Below, piece after piece: positions 57,112 to 64,000 of a stretch of DNA of 64,000 bases (positions are counted from its first letter, which is position 1; each line of letters starts with the position of its first letter). The notes beneath the pieces are model-generated. The model was given only the letters and a program-made list of their open reading frames with translations, was not told the origin of the DNA and did not search any database. This DNA comes from Heterobilharzia americana. Taxonomy: Eukaryota; Platyhelminthes; Trematoda; Strigeidida; Schistosomatidae. The stretch lies in contig OX104129.1 in NCBI GenBank assembly GCA_944470555.2, forward strand, positions 44,983,998 through 45,047,997. The letters run 5' to 3'. Both the position numbers and the translations under genes were made by a program.

Positions 57112-57380
57112 TTCAGGTGAACGTAAAGAAGACAGAGGTGACGAAGATACCGAACCAACAACAATAAGCACCAATCACCATCAACGGGAGAAATCTAAAG
57201 GAAATTGTCTCTTCAATCTACATAACTACCTAGGCAGCATCGTTTCAACTACAGGTGGCGGCGCAAGCACAGATAAGAACGTCAAAGCTAGGATCGGAAA
57301 GAAAGCAAGACAGGCCTTCATTAACCTGGAATCAGTGTGGAGATCTACTCCACTGGGAACCCAAAGGACAAATAATAATA
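57112..57380 (+). mobile_element. Family B LINE fragment with internal deletion
   Basis: The plus-strand translation reads VNVKKTEVTKIPNQQQ, an in-frame stop, then APITINGRNLKEI, matching 62159-62040 read on the minus strand. After gtgtggagatctact the sequence jumps to gggaacccaaagg and the tail aataataataat. About 500 bases present in the 61.4-kb copy are therefore missing between the C-terminal region and the tail. Confidence 0.75.
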
Positions 57381-60300
57381 ATTAGATATTTCACCTGTTT
57401 TTTGAGTGGCGTTTGAAGTCATTTGGAAACCTATCACCCTTATAGCAAATGTAAGTGTGGAACTTCGGAAATGTCGTGCTCCTTCTATGATAGAGAATCA
57501 CGTTTTTCATCACAAATGTGGAATTTGCTCTGACCCCATACTTTATAATGACCAAACCCAGTAAATAAAATAATGCCGATCAAAAGTTCTGTTTAGGCTT
57601 TTCTCAGTTGTCCGGTAGCAAATTCAATGAAATATGTTCTAACTTTTACTGAAGATGACATCTCTATTTATGGTCGGAAGAAACATTTGACAATGAAGAT
57701 CAGATTTTATACTTAATTATCGGTGAACGAAAAAGTTTTTTATAATGGTTGAATGTTTACGAACATTGGACTGAAGAAGTGCATTGCTACTGAAAGAACA
57801 CCAAGGGTTAAGTGCAGCGGTTTTCTGCAGTCCAATCTGACTTTCGTTTATTGCGTACCTAGTCGCAGAGAGTCACAGTTGGTATACGAGTCCAAATATC
57901 TAACGAGAATGCCTAAAAGAGAGGAAGAAAGATACACACACATACCATTGGTTTCTGAGCTGTGGTCCCGCCTTCTGTTATATAGCATTATAACCTAAAG
58001 ATTGAAATAGTTCAGTTTTCTCGTTAATTATTGAATCAGAGAGACATTTATTCCTTATTACTATTTTTTAGCTCAGTCAAATCCTGTAGTTCCAATATAG
58101 ATGAGACTGAATTACAGGCGCGTCACATCTGAATACTTTTTTCTAACCAGGCTATTAGATGTCAGCTCAGTTGACAGATAGGTATACATATTCGACACTA
58201 ATGACTGAACCTGATAAAAGGACGCCAAATACTACTTTAGCAAGCTATCTGGAGTACCCTTCTTACCCTATCTGTATTAAAATTCTGCATCTTTTCAAAT
58301 AACCGATTGTTTTTGATTATCCATCACTGCGTTTAATTTAAATATATGAATTACATGTGTTTATTTTAAAAAAAAAATCATATTTTAATAAAGAAAAAAT
58401 TCTATGAAGGCAAAATTAGTGTAAATTTGACTGTTTGAAGTACACCTACGTTAGTGCATATGTCTGCAGGTAAATATGTGCGCATGTGTTACGCTTAACC
58501 GAACCGATTTAAATTTCAGTATACTACTCTTTCTCTTTTTCAGTACAAAACTCTGTCGCCTTCGATTAAAATTGGCGACATAGCTAGTTTCTATAATAAA
58601 TGATAAGGAAGAAATATCAGTGTTAATAAAAAGGGTACACAGCTGAAGTATCTGATTGTATGTTTATGACATATGTTATGTGCCTAGGAAGCAATATGCA
58701 CTAGTATAAACTTCATTCTTTCCACTTAAGGTAAACATTGATGTTTTGTTTAGTTGATTCTACAGTTTGAATATAACGTGGTGTGCTTTTATCACAATCT
58801 AGGTCAGAAGATGAAGGTAATCATTAGATTTGTTGTATAATAAATTATTTATTTGTACAAGAAAGAAATCAAAGAAAAAATAGGATTATTTATTCACATT
58901 ATGAAATATTCAACTATTTGTTTGTCGAAACATATAGAGAAAGAATGTAATAAGTGAGTTTAATATTGTGTATTAAGGCAATATTAATGACAGTTTTGGA
59001 TTCGATAAAGCTACGTCAATGTCCTTAAATAAGCATTTGAAGTGCTGACATTTTTGTGGTTATCCTTTAATCGAGTACAACCTTCAGGATAGAGTAATTT
59101 CACAAATAAAACTGACATTTTGTCCATTCATAATTTAAAAAACCAAATGACCAAATTTACAGAAGAACAAATGCATGTATATGGTTGACTGTCATTATTG
59201 ACAAATTCCATCTGGCCCTCTATCTACACGTTGGTAGATGAATGAGTATGTTGTGTGATACATTCCCTTCGCCTTCACTTACTATTGAAATGAATACGTA
59301 AAGAAAAAAGAATTAGTAATGATCAGTATATCTTTTCCAGTTATTAGGAATGGCTAATAACGCAAAATTACATGATATCATATCGTTTCGAATTTAATAT
59401 ATTCGGTTTTAAAGGTAGTTTATAGAAAGCCTGGGATTTAATTTTCCCTTTTGTTGACACTCATTTTTAAACTCATTATTTCTGGTATTATCAGTCGGAT
59501 GTTTCCGTTTACAAGGCTAATAAACATAATATTCTGAAGAAGAGAAACGGCTGTTTAACGAATAAACCATTCTGATTCGGTTAGTGAAATTCGCAGATCC
59601 AATTTAGCTGTTTCTAACTACTCATGCTGTTCAGCAGTATGCTCCCTAAAGCTATTTATTGCCCGTTTACGCTCCACCACAAGCTCGCTGATCACATAAT
59701 TTAACAATTTTTAAAACAGTGAAATTGTATACGCTGTGAGCATTGCTTAACAGATTAAGTCGGGAACAATATTCTACATCATACAACAAAGTAACACTTT
59801 AGAATCGTTTTATATTGTTTATGAACAAAGTCAGTGTAGACGGCTTAGGATATTTTTAACCTTAAATTCAAAGGATTTCTCACAACACATTGTGACTGAT
59901 TATTTCAACTACGGAGATCAAAACAAGAATAAGTATTCTTTCTGTAGTCACCGTATTAGATTCCTAAAAATTACAGTAAACCTTAACGCGTTTTTAAATT
60001 TATACTATGAAATTTATAACTTACTTTTACATTTTTTTTATCTGTCGAATGTAAATCATCGCATTATTATCTGTTTTACATACATTTCTAACATGCCAGA
60101 GGTTTTACTTATTCTATGGACAATGTAATAGTAATTAGGTGGCATGAGTGTGGTCTGACTAGTTTTAATCTTTCTAATAATAATCGCTTTATTCTAAACA
60201 ATATGTATGATAAATTATAGGATTCTCAACATTTAATTTTCCAACAAATTCGCTCCCAGAACAATATTTTTAGACAAAATGGATTATTCATCTGAATAAT

Positions 60301-61418
60301 GTGAAAAAGTACGCAAGGAAATAATGTGAAACAGCCAGCTGCTTTTGGATCACCGTCCTGTCTATAATGAAGAATCAACACCAACACAAGTGTAAGTTCA
60401 GTAGTGGTGGTTCATTCAGACAGTACAAGAATCTGTAGCTCAAGCTATCTGACCGAAGGACAGAAATATGATGTACTTTTGTGCACTGAAAAGTTCACTT
60501 CCACATAACGTGACATTTTTTCTGTTTTGTTATTGACTCGAGAAACAAAAGAGTTGAAAATACGTTCGTAGGACAAATTTGGCTCAATCAAACAAATTGA
60601 AAGGAAAAAATGACATATAGTTTAGGTGGAAATTCCTGGTAGCCCAAGGTTCAAGCAAGCTAGCTTGTAATGGAATAAACACCTTCCAGTTTAAGATGTG
60701 AGCTTCTCTTTTTCTCTAACTTGAGGCGTAGTTGAGAAGTGAGAGCTGGGAATCGTTCAGTGTTGAATCAATTTGTATTGGAATGGTACAACTAGTGGTA
60801 ATCATAGACCCTTCATGGTTCAAAAAAAGATGTAGCTTACAGAAACTATAGGATATCACACGTTTGATACCCTTAGCAGTGCACTGCTTTTATTTATAGC
60901 CCCAATGACTAATATAATTCCTGACATTATTTCTGAAATTCTTCTTAACTTTCTGATATGTAGTTCAAATGAAACGATAAACATCATCGAGTTAATGTTT
61001 ATAGTTACTTTTTATTACGTATAAAATGCTCATGGCTGATTCAGACAAGCCCTGCAAAATAATTTTTCCGAAAAGTCAGTAATGAACAAAAAACTTCTCG
61101 ATACACAGTCTTAAACAGAACTTTCATAGGCACCACTTTTTAAATACAAGGTATCACTGTAAAAAGCTGATGCTCACCAACAATGATGACTTTTTGACAA
61201 TATTTACAGCTGCTAAACACGATTAAAAATACTTAACATTTCAAGGTGTTAACCATTGCTTGGAGCCTTCAGTCATCGACAAGTTTCAGCATTTGGAATG
61301 AGTCTAGTAACATCATTTACCAAGACTTGAAGTTAGTAAAAATTACCGTCAGTCAATATTTACAGTCAGCAAGTTTTTAGAAATTTACTGCCAGGGTGTA
61401 CTTCACATACACATATGC
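57381..61418. other. AT-rich intergenic or intronic sequence
   Basis: No coding exon, RNA gene or repeat was recognised. This may be intron of the GPCR gene, since its upstream exons must lie on this side. ORFs at 57753-57998 and 59892-60128 have no domain. Confidence 0.4.
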
Positions 61419-61432
61419 ATGAAAATATTCTA
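61419..61432. repeat. Target-site duplication, left copy
   Basis: atgaaaatattcta, identical to 63096-63109, directly abutting the tail of the family B insertion. Confidence 0.85.
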
Positions 61433-63095
61433 TTATTATTGGTCCCTTGGGTTCCTAATGGAACATAGGGCTTCAGTAGCACGTCTCCAGTACAATCTGT
61501 CCTCTGAAATCTTTTGAACCTGGCTCCACGACAGCCCAGAAGCTCTCATTTCCTCCTCGCACGATCTCCTCCATGTCACCCTCGGACGTCCAACTCGTCG
61601 CTTCCCATGGGGGTTTCACTCGAGCAACTGGCCTGACGCGTGATGTCCCCAGTCGGCCTTGTCAGTGTATGTCCAATGCAATCCATCTCCACTTCCTCCT
61701 GCATATTTGTTGGGTGATAGGTTCTTGGTTGGTTCTTTACCAGCCAGAGTTCCTTGTTGCTTATTGTTTCTGGCAATCCATCTGATCTTCAGTAGCGAGC
61801 GTAGGCAGTTGTTGATAATGTCTGTAGTTTATTGGAAATGCCTTTGGTAACGCGCCAAGTCTCTGAACCATACAAAAGCACTGACTTGACGTTGGTGTTG
61901 AAAATCCGGATCTTGTTCCACATGCTGAGTGCAGTGCAGTAGATCTCCACACTGGTTTCAGGCTAATGAACGCCTGTCTTGCTGTCTTTCCGATTCTGAC
62001 TTTGACATCCTCGTCTGTGCCGCCGCCTGTAGTTGAAACAGTGCTTCCTAGATAGGTGAAGGAGGTTACTTCCTTTGAGTTTCTCCCGTTGACGGTGATT
62101 GGAGTTTGTTGTTGTTGTTGATGCGGTATCTTCATCACCTCTGTCTTCTCTATATTCACTTGAAGTCCCGTCTTCGCTGCCTCGCCTCTTTTGTCAACTT
62201 GTTAGTTTTCGCCTGTAGATCTTCAAGTTTGTGTGACATCAGGCACAAGTCATCACTGGCGAAATCCAGATCTTCTAGGTTCTTTTCTGCAGTCCCGCCA
62301 ACGTATCCCCCTCTTCTCGCTCCCCACTGTTGTCTGCTGCATGATCCAGTCGACCACAATCAGGAAGAACATAGGTGATAGTAGGCAACCTTGTTTCACT
62401 CCTTCTTGTCTTCACTTCAAAAGCATCACTGAGCTTCCCATTGTGAATTACTTGTCATGTGGCATCTTCATATAGTTGTTGAATGAGGTTGATAAAGGTT
62501 TGCGGTATTCCGTAGAATTGAAGCAGTTTCCAAATTACCTCTTGGTCGACGCTGTCAAAGGCCTTCTCAAAGTCGATAAAGTTGAGGTAGAGAGCTGATT
62601 GCCACTCTGTGCTCTGTTCTGTGATGATACGAAGCGTTGCAATTTGGTCTGCACATGATTTGTACTTCCTGAAGCCTGCCTGTTCCGGTCGTAGTTTTGA
62701 ATCCAGCGCATCTTTAAGCCTCTCTAGGATGATGCGGCTTAATATTTTACTTGGGGTGGACAGGGGAGTGATTCCTCGCCAGTTCTTGCAAACACTGAGG
62801 TCTCCTTTCTTCGGCAGTTTGACAAGGTAACCCTTCTTCCAATCAATGGGCAGGTACCTTCTCTTCCTTCCACACCTTCTGCAATAGTGGTGTGGTGTGA
62901 GCATGTCTGCTGTTGTCTCTGCATCTGTATTTAGTGCTTCTGGTGGGATCCCATCTGGTCCTGCTGCTTTCCCTCATTTCAGTAGCTTTATGGCGTTCAG
63001 GACTTCCATTTTTGTTGGAGGATTTATGTTAACTTGTAGTTCAGTGGCTGTAGGTGGTATTTCTGGACGAAGTGCAGATGGTGGTCGATTCAAGA
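61433..63095 (-). mobile_element. Family B (RTE-like) LINE, 5'-truncated, with target-site duplications
   Basis: A 1.66-kb minus-strand insertion. The 3' end lies at low coordinates as a ttattatt tail. The 5' end is cut in the linker just before the RT. Both ends abut a 14-bp duplication. It contains an RT start (62455-62904) and a C-terminal region (61761-62159, TYLGSTVSTTGGGTDEDVKV and IGKTARQAF). Truncation from the 5' side plus variable-length duplication is the signature of target-primed reverse transcription. It is inactive, lacking the endonuclease. Confidence 0.9.
62455..62904 (-). pseudogene. Family B reverse transcriptase fragment
   Basis: 149 codons reading LVKLPKKGDLSVCKNWRGIT, PSKILSRIILERLKDALDSK, LRPEQAGFRKYKSCADQIAT, FIDFEKAFDSVDQEVIWKLL and YGIPQTFINLIQQLYEDAT. 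This covers RT blocks 1-3, including the first catalytic Asp region (DFEKAFDSV). The frame breaks before the YADD block. It is better preserved than the same part at 23.6-23.9 kb. Confidence 0.82.
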
Positions 63096-63109
63096 ATGAA
63101 AATATTCTA
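63096..63109. repeat. Target-site duplication, right copy
   Basis: atgaaaatattcta, identical to 61419-61432, bounding the truncated 5' end of the insertion. Confidence 0.85.
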
Positions 63110-64000
63110 CATCTTTCATTTTCAGTCGAATCCTAGATAGTGTATAATCTGGTGTATTATGTCTTAGGTCCTGTATGAATAAAGAAAGAGTTTTTATCCC
63201 AGTGCTTCTGTTTCAAACTTATCACTTCATTCCTTTTTAACTTATTAAATTACAACAGTGTAAAGAAAAATCTATTTCACATGAAGATGGTTATCACTAG
63301 AGACACCAGTTATGTACATCCTCTTTACTTTCTGTGCACAATAATAAATCATATTCCTGACCACTGGAAAAGTCTTTTGCTTTTGTGACCACACTTCCAA
63401 CTAAAGTTTTGCGTGAATGCAATTTTTTAGTGTATGATGGAGTAGTTGTCTATTCAGTCAAAAGTTTGAAACGATATCACGAATATAAACTGACACAGAG
63501 TTGTGTGGTTAGTCTACGATTTCTTGTCTTCCCCATTGTTTTGGCATATCTACCGGAAGAAAAAGGATAGAAGAGAGATCTCTTCTTTGATTTGTGAATT
63601 TAAGGTTTTTCATCCCGTCGACTAGATCCTAGCCAGTGCATATTCAAATTTATTTTGCTAAACAAGCTGCTTGGTTGCATTGATCAGAAGTTAGCTAGTA
63701 ATTTTTTAAATACAACTATGTGAATTTTTCTGCAGGAACGTTTCTTTCAATATTTTTACATTCTAGGAAAGCATAAGCTACTGGAGGGTGGGCCAGCATT
63801 TTTTAATGTAATTTTATCCTGTATAATAATCTGTAGCTCATTAAACTTATTGACATCAGATAAAAATGGTGTTGTTAGTGAAATTATCTTGCAACTTAAA
63901 GTTTTTCTCAGTGATGTGGATTTTTATAAATGTCCGGAAAATTTATAAGATGACAGTAACTCAAATACTCGGTGGTCATATTGGTTCAGCTGGAAACCCA
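63110..64000. other. AT-rich sequence without recognised content
   Basis: No exon or repeat was identified. The ORF at 63385-63570 shows no domain. Confidence 0.35.

Overview
This is an AT-rich, intron-rich animal nuclear window most consistent with a trematode flatworm, probably a schistosome-type blood fluke. Three things point there: protein exons separated by introns from 39 bp to over 5 kb, a very dense load of decayed non-LTR retrotransposons, and tRNA-derived short repeats that carry hammerhead-ribozyme-like segments of the Sm-alpha kind. The species is inferred from family knowledge; no search was run. There are no bacterial-style operons and no CRISPR.

Only three cellular genes can be supported. 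(1) 1.8-12.0 kb, minus strand: three consecutive exons of an immunoglobulin-superfamily receptor or adhesion protein, with splice phases that join exactly. The gene is open at both ends. (2) 42.1-48.7 kb, plus strand: five exons of the mitochondrial NAD-dependent isocitrate dehydrogenase beta subunit (IDH3B-like), lacking only the N-terminal exon. (3) 55.9-56.6 kb, minus strand: the last exon of a neuropeptide F/Y-type GPCR (TM5 to C-tail). These genes are not functionally linked.

The rest is mainly mobile DNA. 14.5-19.5 kb holds LINE family A fragments (apurinic-type endonuclease plus reverse transcriptase), including two opposed copies bounded by an apparently perfect 428-bp inverted repeat. 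20.8-21.0 kb is a hairpin around an AT run. 22.0 kb is a CR1-type tail. 22.5-26 kb is a long but broken RTE-type LINE (family B). 26.1-31.2 kb holds a CR1-type endonuclease piece, a Ty3/gypsy gag-pol piece, a repeated 3'-UTR-like block at both ends, and an unrecognised 200-codon ORF. 31.2-35.6 kb is unrecognised. 35.6-41.2 kb contains three adjacent family A copies, one nearly open. 49.6-50.4 kb is a Penelope-like element with a GIY-YIG endonuclease region. 57.1 and 61.4-63.1 kb hold two more family B copies, the second with clear 14-bp target-site duplications.

The most interesting signals are RNA-level. Three minus-strand motifs at 50.8, 52.1 and 53.9 kb share a hammerhead-like core, two of them with compensatory base changes in the putative stem II. 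Two Sm-alpha-like hammerhead segments lie at 1.1 and 54.5 kb. The perfect inverted repeat at 14.5/17.1 kb, whose inner parts are strongly diverged, is the most striking DNA-level structure.
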